This document shows positions 23,601-32,209 of a stretch of DNA of 64,000 bases, in pieces. Made by a program: the position numbers and the translations under genes. The notes under the pieces were generated by a model. The model saw only the letters and a list, made by a program, of their open reading frames with translations, did not search any database and was not told the origin of the DNA. Each line of letters opens with the position of its first letter. Position 1 is the first letter of the stretch. Source of the DNA: Mesorhizobium sp. B2-3-4 (lineage in GTDB: Bacteria; Pseudomonadota; Alphaproteobacteria; Rhizobiales; Rhizobiaceae); assembly GCF_006442315.1 (NCBI RefSeq), contig NZ_VFVY01000015.1:1-64000 (forward strand). The letters are read 5' to 3'.

Positions 23601-26266
23601 GCCGCTAGCTTTGCTGAACCGAGCCGTTTGATCGCGCTCGCGATAGACCTTTCGCCATCGTCGTAGTCGGCCCAGGCAACCGTCTTCTTCAGCAACCCCG
23701 GCACGGTGCGGACTGTGTATTTTTTCGGGTCGAGATCCGCCTTCACCTGGCTCCAGGTCAGTGGCATGGAAACAGTTGCACCTTCTCTGGCACGCGGTGA
23801 CAGGGGTGCAACGGCCGTCGCCATGCGATCATTGCGGAGGTAGTCGAGAAAGATCCGGGACGTCCGCAACTTCTTGGCCATGTTGACGAGGTAGAGATCC
23901 GGACGGTCCGCCGCCATTTGCACGCACACTGCCTTCGCGAAGGCCTTGGCCTCGGGCCAGTTCGTTTTGCTGCGCTGGCCTGCCAGCGGCGTCACAACGT
24001 GTAGTCCCTTGCCGCCCGTGGTCTTGCAAAAGCTGACCAGCCCCAAATCTTCGAGACGGTCGCGCATCTCCTTGGCGGCCGCGACAACTTCGCCAAAGGA
24101 AACCTCCGGACCGGGATCCAGGTCGAAAACCAGCCTGCCGGGAACCTCGGGATGAGCGGGGTGGCAATTCCAGGGGTGCAGTTCCAAGCCGCCGATCTGA
24201 GCGATCGCAGCCAGGCCCTCGACGCGGTCGATCTGCAGATAAGGCTTGTGGTCGCCGAAGACTTTCACCAGTTCCAGCAGATTGGACGTGCCAGGCATGG
24301 CGTGGCGCTGGAAGAACTGCTCGCCGGCGTAACCGTCCGGCGCGCGCACTAGTGAACAGGGGCGGCCGTTGAGATGCTTGATCATCCAAGGGCCAACGGC
24401 CTCAAAGTATTCCGCGAGGTCGAGCTTGGTGACTGGCTTCCCACCATCACCGGCATTCGGCCAAAGCGGCTTGTCAGGTTTCGAGATAATGACGCCCATG
24501 ACGATTGGGGTTTTTCCGGTCCGGCCGGACCCTCTGGCAGGTTCGGCAATCTGCGTCTCTTGTGGATTGGCGGGACGCTCCGCCTCTACCTCCTTTGCCG
24601 GCTTGTCTTCGCGAAGGCCCTTGAAGGCCGCCTGCCTGACATTGCCGCCGCCGGTCCAGCCGGCGAACTCGATTTCCGCAACCAGTTGCGGCTTCGTCCA
24701 AAAGACGGTTGAATCGTTTTTCGGTGCGCCATCGCCTGTAAACGGCGACTTGGCCGCCATCATCTCCTTCAGCCTCGGCAGCAGTTGCCTGACCTTTGCC
24801 TCGCTGTACCCGGTCCCGACACGGCCGATATAGGCGAAATGTTCGCCCCTGTTGACGCCGACCAGCAATGAGCGGAATTTTCCGTTGGTCGTCGACCAGC
24901 CGCCGATAACAACCTCATGCCCGGCGCGGCATTTCGACTTTGCCCAGGTGTCGGTTCTGCCAGAGACGTAGGGTGCGTCAGCTTTTTTGGAGATAATGCC
25001 TTCGAGTTCAAGTCGGCAGGCAGACTGCAGCACAGCGTCACCGCCATTGGTGAAGTGCTCGACATAGCGGATGAGGTTCTCCTCACCGCGCTCAACCTCG
25101 CCGATCATCTCGCTTAGCCTTACCTTGCGTTCCGAGAGCGGCAGCTTTCGCAGATCGACACCGTCCGAAAACAGCAAATCAAATGCAAAGAAGATCAGCT
25201 CTTTTGTCCGGCGCTCCGACAACGCCGCTTGCAAGGCGGCGAAATCCGGTGCGCCATTTTCGCCGAGCGCCACGATCTCACCATCCACGATAGCGTTGGG
25301 AAGGCTGGCCGCCTCTTTTGCAATGGCGCCGAACTTCTCCGTCCAGTCCAGGCCTTTTCTGGTCTTCAACGTGGCGACGCCATCTTCGACCCGCAGCTGG
25401 ACGCGATAGCCATCGAACTTGATTTCGTGAACCCAGTTTGTTCCTACAGGCGGCCGGGAGAGCGTCGCGCAAAGCTGTGGTGCGATGAAGTCGGGCATCT
25501 TGACCGCTTCAGCACGAACGGCGCGTTTCGGACGTGGCGATGCTTTCGGCGACGGCTTTGGCGATGCCTTTGACGACTTTGCGCGTTCCTCAGCGGCGAG
25601 GCCGCGATTGCTGTCCCACACGGCGTCCGCATCGGGCACCGATGAGCCTTGCATCATGAACGGCTTCGGGCCGGCCCCCTTCCCGGCAGCAATCTTTTCC
25701 ATGCTCCGGCCCGAGGCGACGGACCGGTCCTGCGTCAGCACTGCGTCGCCATTGCCATCAGTCGCGTATTTGTCGCGGTGCTTGATCAAAAGCCAGTTGG
25801 TTCGCTTTCCGCCATTGCGGTCGTGCTTCATGCGCACGAGAACGAAACTTCCATGCAGGCGCTTGCCGTCAAGCGTGAATTTCAGATCGCCTTTCTCCAA
25901 GGCTTGTTCAGGAGACATAGCGCCTTCTGGCTCCCAATATCCACGGTCCCACAGCTGGACGGTGCCGCCACCATATTGCCCTTTGGGGATCGTGCCTTCG
26001 AAGTCGCCGTAGTCCAGCGGATGGTCCTCAACCTCTACCGCAAGGCGTTTATCCTGAGGATCGAGCGAAGGACCTTTGGTGACGGCCCAGGACTTGAAGA
26101 CACCGTCGAGCTCAAGGCGAAGGTCGTAGTGGAGCCGTGTGGCTGCGTGTTTCTGGATTACAAACCGTAGCCGGTTTGATTTCGCGATCAAACGCTCGCC
26201 GCTGGGTTCTTTCGTTTTGGTGAAATCGCGTTTGGCCCGATAGGTATTTAGCTCGCCCTTTGTCAT
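23597..26266 (-). CDS. ligD: DNA ligase D (phosphoesterase-ligase-polymerase), NHEJ
   Basis: 889 residues from the ATG at 26266. Domain order is phosphoesterase (about 25-190, with RLHYDLRLELDG and GTIPKGQYGGG), a low-complexity Ser/Lys/Pro linker (about 228-250), ligase (nucleotidyl Lys283 in EIKFDGYRVQ, then DGEIVAL and EGIISKKADAPY), and an archaeo-eukaryotic-primase-like polymerase (about 600-880, with LVFDLDPG and TTGGKGLHVV). This is the effector partner of Ku (18703), on the opposite strand. Its start overlaps the stop of a small ORF (26263) and its stop overlaps ligC. No EcfG or LexA site was found upstream. Confidence 0.97.
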   Translation of the reverse strand: MTKGELNTYRAKRDFTKTKEPSGERLIAKSNRLRFVIQKHAATRLHYDLRLELDGVFKSWAVTKGPSLDPQDKRLAVEVEDHPLDYGDFEGTIPKGQYGGGTVQLWDRGYWEPEGAMSPEQALEKGDLKFTLDGKRLHGSFVLVRMKHDRNGGKRTNWLLIKHRDKYATDGNGDAVLTQDRSVASGRSMEKIAAGKGAGPKPFMMQGSSVPDADAVWDSNRGLAAEERAKSSKASPKPSPKASPRPKRAVRAEAVKMPDFIAPQLCATLSRPPVGTNWVHEIKFDGYRVQLRVEDGVATLKTRKGLDWTEKFGAIAKEAASLPNAIVDGEIVALGENGAPDFAALQAALSERRTKELIFFAFDLLFSDGVDLRKLPLSERKVRLSEMIGEVERGEENLIRYVEHFTNGGDAVLQSACRLELEGIISKKADAPYVSGRTDTWAKSKCRAGHEVVIGGWSTTNGKFRSLLVGVNRGEHFAYIGRVGTGYSEAKVRQLLPRLKEMMAAKSPFTGDGAPKNDSTVFWTKPQLVAEIEFAGWTGGGNVRQAAFKGLREDKPAKEVEAERPANPQETQIAEPARGSGRTGKTPIVMGVIISKPDKPLWPNAGDGGKPVTKLDLAEYFEAVGPWMIKHLNGRPCSLVRAPDGYAGEQFFQRHAMPGTSNLLELVKVFGDHKPYLQIDRVEGLAAIAQIGGLELHPWNCHPAHPEVPGRLVFDLDPGPEVSFGEVVAAAKEMRDRLEDLGLVSFCKTTGGKGLHVVTPLAGQRSKTNWPEAKAFAKAVCVQMAADRPDLYLVNMAKKLRTSRIFLDYLRNDRMATAVAPLSPRAREGATVSMPLTWSQVKADLDPKKYTVRTVPGLLKKTVAWADYDDGERSIASAIKRLGSAKLAA

Positions 26267-26427
26267 GGAAATGCCCCGGCTGATGACGCAACGCGACTCA
26301 ACGCCTTTGGCGACATTTGGTTCGGTCCGCGGCGTTCCAGTCCGGTTTTGCCGTGTTTCGGTTGGAACTCTGGCGCCGCCTGCTTCGGAAACGGCGGCGC
26401 CGGATATTTTCGCGCACCGGTCTGCAT
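26263..26427 (-). CDS. Small ORF overlapping the ligD start
   Basis: 54 residues from ATG 26427; the frame is open further upstream to 26478. The TGA overlaps the ligD ATG (ATGA), a typical operon junction. It contains YPAPPFPKQ, a motif also present near the N-terminus of the SDR encoded at 53514-54407, but no other SDR sequence. It may be a small coupled gene or a leftover 5' fragment. Ribosome-binding site weak. Confidence 0.35.
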   Translation of the reverse strand: MQTGARKYPAPPFPKQAAPEFQPKHGKTGLERRGPNQMSPKALSRVASSAGAFP

Positions 26428-26538
26428 CGCGCCGCCGAACTTGGTAATTCCGCATGAAAGCGGCCTGCTCGCCGCCACACAGCTGCTTCCCTTTGTAAAC
26501 TCGGTGTAGCCAGGCCGCTTGCAGGATTAGTGCAAACG

Positions 26539-28023
26539 CTACCCCTCGCCCGCGAGCGCGGCGAGAAATGATCGCCGCCATTCTGCTGCGTCATTGCGCC
26601 TGATGCGCTTGAGCAGTGCGCCGTGCCTAGCAATTCGTTCATCAAGTGGCATTACGAGCGCTTTTGCGATGGCATCGGCAACCTCGTCAACCGCATAAGG
26701 ATTCACGATCAGGGACTCCGCAAGCTCTTCCGCCGCACCTGCAAAACGAGACAATACAAGCACTCCGGGATCGGCTGGATCCTGGGCGGCTATGTATTCC
26801 TTTGCCACAAGGTTCATCCCGTCACGCAAAGGCGTGACCAAGCCGACCTGGCTAGCGCGCAACAGACCAGCTAGCCGCGAGCGCGCTACGGCTCGGTGGA
26901 TGTAGCGGATCGGGGTCCAGGCCAGATCGGCGTACTTCCCGTTCACCGCGCCAGCGGTTGCCTCTAGCTGTGACCGGATGTCAGCATAGGCGCTAACCTC
27001 CTCGCGCGTGGGCGACGCAATCTGCAAATAAGTTGCCGCCCGCTCTTGTTCAGGGTGCCTTTCCAGCAGGCGAGCGAAAGCCTGCATGCGGCCGGGCAGA
27101 CCTTTGGAGTAGTCCAGCCGGTCGACGCCGATGATTTGTTTCAGTCCCAGAATCTGGCGGCGCATGGAATCAATCTGGACATCCTCGGCCGCGTCGTTGG
27201 CCATGCGAGAGAATGAATCGACGTCGATGCCTATTGGGAAGCACTTCGACAACACTGTCCGGCCATTTGCCTCAACTGCGCCGTTGGTATCAAAGGTCGT
27301 GGAATTGGTGGCCTGCACCGAGCGCCGAAAATTCGCCACGTCCGTTTCGGTCTGGAAACCCACAACGTCATACTGAAGCAGGTCGCCGATGAGTTCTTCA
27401 TGGTCGGGTGTGGCTACAAACAGGTCAGGCGGCGGAAACGGAATATGCAGGAAAAAGCCGATCCGATTGCGGATTCCGAGCCGCCGCAACTCGGCGGCCA
27501 AGGGGATAAGATGGTAGTCGTGAATCCAGATTAGGTCGTCGTTGCCCGACAACAGTCCCACGAGCGCTTTCGCAAACCGCGCATTGATCTGCCGGTAGGC
27601 GGCTAGAAACTCTGCCCGGTGGTTCACCAGGTCTAGCCGATAATGGAACAGCGGCCATAGCGTACTGTTTGCGTAGCCGTTGTAATATAGCGAATAATCC
27701 TCGCGCGGCAGGATGAGCGCAGCCGTCTCGATCCTACCCAAGCGTTCGAGGCGGATCAGCGGTTGGTCGCTCGCGACAGAGTCCTGATGTTCGTCGCTTG
27801 CTCCGAGCCATAAGCCACCACGCTCGGCCAACGCATCCGCGACACCAACCGCCAGCCCGCCGGCTTGCGACAGATCGCGAATGTTACCCAACCTATTCGA
27901 GATGACAACAAGTCGGCGCGCAACGTTGGCGATTTGCCTGGGCTCGGCCAATCCGCCCTGGCCATGAGTGGCATCGCCAGACCTTTGCGAGGTAGCGAGA
28001 CTTTCGTTGGGTCGCTGAAACAA
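26539..28023 (-). CDS. otsA: Trehalose-6-phosphate synthase (OtsA, GT20)
   Basis: Makes trehalose-6-phosphate from UDP-glucose and glucose-6-phosphate. The GT20 core begins RRLVVISNRLGN (near 27920), with LWPLFHYR, IWIHDYHLIPLAAELRRLG, GFFLHIPFPP, VDRLDYSKGLPGRMQAF and TPLRDGMNLVAKEYIAAQ. The start is uncertain: no in-frame ATG lies between the EcfG promoter (28054-28078) and the core, so I chose TTG 28023, which has AGGA 6 bases upstream (494 residues). TTG 27951 is an alternative. The longer ORF reaching 28272 would begin upstream of the promoter and is unlikely. No otsB is adjacent. Confidence 0.9.
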   Translation of the reverse strand: MFQRPNESLATSQRSGDATHGQGGLAEPRQIANVARRLVVISNRLGNIRDLSQAGGLAVGVADALAERGGLWLGASDEHQDSVASDQPLIRLERLGRIETAALILPREDYSLYYNGYANSTLWPLFHYRLDLVNHRAEFLAAYRQINARFAKALVGLLSGNDDLIWIHDYHLIPLAAELRRLGIRNRIGFFLHIPFPPPDLFVATPDHEELIGDLLQYDVVGFQTETDVANFRRSVQATNSTTFDTNGAVEANGRTVLSKCFPIGIDVDSFSRMANDAAEDVQIDSMRRQILGLKQIIGVDRLDYSKGLPGRMQAFARLLERHPEQERAATYLQIASPTREEVSAYADIRSQLEATAGAVNGKYADLAWTPIRYIHRAVARSRLAGLLRASQVGLVTPLRDGMNLVAKEYIAAQDPADPGVLVLSRFAGAAEELAESLIVNPYAVDEVADAIAKALVMPLDERIARHGALLKRIRRNDAAEWRRSFLAALAGEG

Positions 28024-28053
28024 GGCAAATCCTGAGCTTGAAGACCGCTTGGC

Positions 28054-28078
28054 AACGGTCTGGGCATTCGATTGTTCC
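28054..28078 (-). promoter_or_regulatory. Sigma-EcfG promoter of otsA
   Basis: GGAAC-N16-CGTT on the minus strand, a perfect match, about 30 bases before TTG 28023. Trehalose synthesis is a known part of the rhizobial general stress response. Confidence 0.85.
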
Positions 28079-28252
28079 ACGAAATTCGCCGTAGATTGTC
28101 TTGCTGTGCCACGCAAATTTTCGGCCTCGCGCCGGCCATGCCAGAAATGCGCACGCAACGACGAAAGACCTGCGCACGCCAAGGAGTTGGGCCGCAGCCA
28201 GCGTCCGCAATCCCACTCGGCGTAGTGTCTCACATTATGGCGAGATGAACTT

Positions 28253-30283
28253 TTAGGTCGTTGCCCCCGCAATTGTCTGCCGGGAGAGGCTTACATGGAA
28301 AACGCAAAGCAGGCCGGATGGCTCGTATCGCAAGACAACTCCGCCAGATTGCTCATTGTCGAAAACGCGCTTCAGCAATTGCGTTCCAAAGCCCTTGCGC
28401 GTTGCAGGTATGACCGGAGGCCCTCCTGACTCACGCCATTTCAGCTTGAGTTTACGCCCATCCTCCTCGCCGGTAATCGTCCAGGCGATTGAAATTGTCC
28501 CGGCCCCGTTCGAGAGCGCCCCGTACTTGATGGCGTTGGTCGTGAGCTCATGAAGTGCCAAAGCAAATGAAAGCGCTACGGCTGGCGGAAGCCAGACATG
28601 CTCACCGCTGATCCGAAAACGGTCGAGCGGTGCGTGCGCGGTGATCGAGTTGGCGATCAGATCGCCGAGGTCCGCGCCGCTCCAATTTTGGCGTGTCAGG
28701 GCATCGTGAGCCTTCGCCAGCGAGACGAGCCGGCTCGACAGGTTGCGTCCTGCCTCCGGCAGATCCGCGGCGTTGCGGATTGTCTGGGTGGCGATCGACT
28801 GGACAACCGCCAGCGTGTTCTTCACCCGGTGATTGAGTTCGTTGAGCAGCAGCTGACGTTGCTCTTCGCCACGCTTACGCTCCGAGATATCCAAACTGAT
28901 TTGCACGGCACCAATGATGGATCCGCTCGGATCGCGGATCGGACGTGCGCTGGAGAGCAGGTAACGGTGAACACCTGACGGCAGAATGTATGCAAATTCC
29001 TGGTTGTCGATCGTCTCACCGCGCATCGCCCGGCTCAAAGGGCGATCTTCGCGAGCGACACGCTGCCCGTCCTTGACGGCCACCGTGTCAATAACGAGAT
29101 CGGGTTCGCCGAATGACTTGGACGTTACCGTCGGTAGACCCATCAACTCGGCCGCGAAGCGATTTCGGATAACCTGGCGAGCTTGAGGGTCATAAGTAAA
29201 CCATACGGCTGCCGGCACCGTATCAAGCACGGTCTGCAGCTCTCGCGTGCGTTCCGTAATAGCGTGCTCTGCATTGACCATCGCCTGGGCGATCGTGGCG
29301 AACTCGGCCACCGAGGTGGACATTGGCCGAACTTCGCGGCCATTACCAAGCGACTCTGCGCGGCCAGCAAGATCAATCGCGGCTTGGGTCAGCCTTTTTC
29401 CAACAATGTAAGCGAGGGCAAGAGAGATAAGCAGCGCCGCCGCGCCAGTTCCACCAATCGCTGCGAGCGAACGCCAAAGCGGCGCCTGGACTTCCGAGAG
29501 CGGCACATTGGCGGTGTAAAACCATCCAGAGTACGTAGAACGGTAGTAACCTGCCAGCAGCGTTGTCCCTTCGAAATTGCGGGCCGTGAAACTGCCATGA
29601 GGGCTGACGATTTTTTCGACATACTCCGGCAACCCAGGCTTTCCGGTCATCTCCTCGTGTTGCTTCGACCGTGCGACGTAACTGCCGTGGCGATCGCCAA
29701 TGCCCACAGTCCAGCCATGTGGTACGGCGGGCAACATGACATCGCGGATGCGGGCAGTCGGCACGGATACCGAAAGCAGCCACTCTTCACCGTTCGGTCC
29801 GGACACGCGTCTCTCGACCGCCACCCGATAGTCCGTGGTGTCTCTGGCCGCGAACACATTGCTGACCGAGATGCCGCCCGATTTCAGCTTTTCGCGTTCG
29901 TCGGTCGTCACAGGGTCGACGGGCGGCAATGGCTCTCCCGGTGCGACCTGCGTGTTTGCAAGTTGGCGGCCATCGAGGTCGCGCAATGCGATGATCTTAT
30001 CCGTGCCCTGCGCAAGCCGACGCGCTTCATCCTCAAACGCTTTCAAATCCCCCTTTACGAGAGACCCCGATTTCGACAACCCATCGACGGTCGTCTGTAA
30101 ATTGAGGAGTTCGGCCTCGACCACCAAAGAGACCTGTCGTGCCGTCTGCAAGGCATCCTGTTCAAAGCGGCTTTGTTCATGAAGCGCATATTCTACAAGG
30201 AGGTAGGCAGCAAACAGCCAGACTGGCAAAACGGCCACCGCGATAAGACCAAGCAAATGAGCCCGAGCCGATCGACGAGGCAT
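28253..30283 (-). CDS. Membrane-bound HWE-family sensor histidine kinase
   Basis: 676 residues from ATG 30283, which has GGAGG 6 bases upstream. Layout: TM1 (about 8-30), a periplasmic Cache-like sensor region (about 30-280), TM2 (about 285-310), a HAMP-like stretch, a PAS domain (about 350-470), then an HWE/HisKA_2 kinase with the phospho-acceptor H485 in ELNHRVKNTLAVV and an ATP-binding HELTTNAIKYGAL. HWE kinases commonly signal to PhyR and so to sigma-EcfG. No response regulator is adjacent. Its stop lies only about 175 bases beyond the otsA promoter, in the same direction. Confidence 0.92.
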   Translation of the reverse strand: MPRRSARAHLLGLIAVAVLPVWLFAAYLLVEYALHEQSRFEQDALQTARQVSLVVEAELLNLQTTVDGLSKSGSLVKGDLKAFEDEARRLAQGTDKIIALRDLDGRQLANTQVAPGEPLPPVDPVTTDEREKLKSGGISVSNVFAARDTTDYRVAVERRVSGPNGEEWLLSVSVPTARIRDVMLPAVPHGWTVGIGDRHGSYVARSKQHEEMTGKPGLPEYVEKIVSPHGSFTARNFEGTTLLAGYYRSTYSGWFYTANVPLSEVQAPLWRSLAAIGGTGAAALLISLALAYIVGKRLTQAAIDLAGRAESLGNGREVRPMSTSVAEFATIAQAMVNAEHAITERTRELQTVLDTVPAAVWFTYDPQARQVIRNRFAAELMGLPTVTSKSFGEPDLVIDTVAVKDGQRVAREDRPLSRAMRGETIDNQEFAYILPSGVHRYLLSSARPIRDPSGSIIGAVQISLDISERKRGEEQRQLLLNELNHRVKNTLAVVQSIATQTIRNAADLPEAGRNLSSRLVSLAKAHDALTRQNWSGADLGDLIANSITAHAPLDRFRISGEHVWLPPAVALSFALALHELTTNAIKYGALSNGAGTISIAWTITGEEDGRKLKLKWRESGGPPVIPATRKGFGTQLLKRVFDNEQSGGVVLRYEPSGLLCVFHVSLSRQTIAGATT

Positions 30284-30591
30284 GCCACCCTCCGGAAATG
30301 GGCTAACCATAGAGACAAGAAAACAAACAACAAGGGACAGCGCGGAGGCATGAAAGCGCCAGCGATACCCCGAGGTTTGGTTTGCTTTGATACTACCGAC
30401 CGGCGGCTCTGCAACGGCTTGCGAGCTTTTCGCTCCATCAAGTGTTGATGGCAAGGGCATATCTATCTAACGGGGAGCCCGTCACGTCCCGGGATTATTC
30501 CGAGGGGCACGCAGAAATGGCGATCCCGCCGTGAACCGTTCCTCGGTGAGAAGGTTCTATGGCTCATGGTTGACCTGTGGGTAGATGGTAC
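30284..30591. other. Divergent intergenic region
   Basis: 308 bases between the HWE kinase (minus) and the alpha/beta hydrolase (plus). A GGAAC on the minus strand at 30538-30542 has no matching -10 at 16-17 bases. I see no LexA box and no convincing gene; it presumably holds both promoters. Confidence 0.4.
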
Positions 30592-31500
30592 ATGTTCGAC
30601 AACTTCGAGCTTGAAATGATTGATACCGAGGGCGGACCGATACGGCTTCGGCACGGCGGATCTGGGCCGCCGCTGCTTCTGATCCATGGCCATCCCCGCT
30701 CGCATATGACGTGGGGCCAAGTTGCGGACTTGCTGTCAGCAGATTTCAGAATTGTGTGCCCGGATCTTCCGGGGTTCGGGCGCTCCTACATACCGGCGGA
30801 CGACCCGGAAAGCAGGTTCTCGTCCAAGCGGGCAAAGGCGGCGGCGCTGGTGGAGGTCATGAAAGGGTTGGGCCACGACACTTTCTTCGTTGCGGGGCAT
30901 GATCGTGGCAGCCTGGTCGCTTTCAGAATGGCTATGGACCATTCCGATTTGGTGCGAAAGTTGATTACGGTAGATGGATTGCCAGTTATCGAGCATCTAG
31001 AGCGTGCCGACTGGAAATTTGCCCGCGATTGGTACCACTGGTTCTTCTTCGCTCAACCCGAGAAGCCAGAACGGGCCATCCTGGCAGACCCAATGGCATG
31101 GTACAGCGCCTTGCGGCCAGATGAGATGGGACGTGAGGCCTATGACGAGTTGGTTTCCTTAATCCACGATCCTGCTGTCGTCCATGGGATGATTGAAGAC
31201 TACCGCGCAGGTGTCAGGATCGACCATCGCCACGACCGTGATGATCGAGATGCAGGCCGCAAGGTGCGCTGTCCGATGCTTTGCCTCTGGTCGCTCGACG
31301 ATGACTTGGAGCAGATCTATGGCGATCCGATCGCAATATGGAAGCACTGGGCCGACGACGTGGGAGGCTTTGGGATAAAGAGTGGGCACCATGTCGCCGA
31401 AGAGAATCCAGCCGCTCTCGCGGCAGCATTCAAGGCCTTTCTCCAAAAGCAATTTCGATCGCCGTTGCGCCAGTTACCTGATCGTCTGAAGCTAGCCTGA
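30592..31500 (+). CDS. Alpha/beta hydrolase, haloacetate dehalogenase-like
   Basis: 302 residues from ATG 30592; a GTG at 30577 is possible. The alpha/beta hydrolase signature is complete: oxyanion-hole LLLIHGHPRSHMTW (about 33-46), PDLPGFGRS, nucleophile Asp in FVAGHDRGSLVAF (about 99-111) and the catalytic His in IKSGHHVAEENPAAL near the end. An Asp nucleophile in GHDRG is typical of fluoroacetate/haloacetate dehalogenases and epoxide hydrolases. True substrate unknown. It converges with the PRC-barrel operon, only 14 bases away. Confidence 0.88.
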   Translation: MFDNFELEMIDTEGGPIRLRHGGSGPPLLLIHGHPRSHMTWGQVADLLSADFRIVCPDLPGFGRSYIPADDPESRFSSKRAKAAALVEVMKGLGHDTFFVAGHDRGSLVAFRMAMDHSDLVRKLITVDGLPVIEHLERADWKFARDWYHWFFFAQPEKPERAILADPMAWYSALRPDEMGREAYDELVSLIHDPAVVHGMIEDYRAGVRIDHRHDRDDRDAGRKVRCPMLCLWSLDDDLEQIYGDPIAIWKHWADDVGGFGIKSGHHVAEENPAALAAAFKAFLQKQFRSPLRQLPDRLKLA

Positions 31501-31514
31501 CTGGTGACCGGACC

Positions 31515-31847
31515 TCAGCGTTCGACCCGCACGCTGGATTGCATCGCTGCGAGGTCCTGCTCGGAGCAGCGAAGGACCGGCCGCACGGGGTCGGAGATGT
31601 CAAGCTTGTCCCACGGAATCCGATAGATGCCTTCGCGATGGCGCAGCCGAATGAGGTCGAGGAGGGCCGTGCCGATCGACGAGGCTGACAGACGCTCGAA
31701 CGCCGCGAAAATACCGACATGATACTCAGTGACGACAAGGTCGTCGCCATCTGCCTCGGCGACGATCTCTTCCAAGTGGCCGATGCATTGACCCTCCTTC
31801 GAGAATACGCGCCGGCCTGCCAGTTGGTCGAGATTTGCGGTTGCCAT
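31515..31847 (-). CDS. PRC-barrel-type small protein
   Basis: 110 residues from ATG 31847, with GGAG 7 bases upstream. The start (LDQLAGRRVFSKEGQCIGHL, then EEIVAEADGDDLVV) has the PRC-barrel pattern, followed by a C-terminal region with GIYRIPWDKLDISDP. PRC barrels bind proteins or ligands and occur in RNA-processing and envelope proteins. It is the last gene of a four-gene minus-strand unit with an NRAMP transporter; two bases separate it from the preceding gene. Confidence 0.75.
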   Translation of the reverse strand: MATANLDQLAGRRVFSKEGQCIGHLEEIVAEADGDDLVVTEYHVGIFAAFERLSASSIGTALLDLIRLRHREGIYRIPWDKLDISDPVRPVLRCSEQDLAAMQSSVRVER

Positions 31848-31849
31848 CG

Positions 31850-32209
31850 TCAAGCTCCCGGAATCCTTCCGACGATGTGGTCGCGCAACCAGTCCTGCCA
31901 CCCAAAAATTGCAGTCTTGCGCACATCGACATCGATCTCGATGTCTAGGCCGATGTCGCGAACCTTGCTCCATGCCACCCGATGAGGCTTGGCATGGCGT
32001 TCGCCGCCCAGCTTGGCGACCAGAATGACCATCCAGCGTCCGGGGAGCGGTCCCAAGCGGCGCGCCAGCGCAATCGAGCCAATCTCGACGGCGATGACCC
32101 TTGGGGGCTTACCTTGTCTCAACTGGGCTACTATCCCGTCCACCTTGCCGATCTTGACCTGATTGCGATCGACAACCTGCTTGTCCAAAACGTCGCGTAT
32201 CATGTGCAT
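31850..32209 (-). CDS. PRC-barrel-like protein
   Basis: 119 residues. MIRDVLDKQVVDRNQVKIGK then VDGIVAQLRQGKPPRVIAVE is PRC-barrel-like; the second half (RHAKPHRVAWSKVRDIGLDI) resembles a second barrel. ATG 32209 shares one base with the stop of the NRAMP gene (TGATG), so translation is coupled. Function unknown; the pairing with an NRAMP-like transporter suggests a regulatory or binding role in that system. Confidence 0.75.
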   Translation of the reverse strand: MHMIRDVLDKQVVDRNQVKIGKVDGIVAQLRQGKPPRVIAVEIGSIALARRLGPLPGRWMVILVAKLGGERHAKPHRVAWSKVRDIGLDIEIDVDVRKTAIFGWQDWLRDHIVGRIPGA

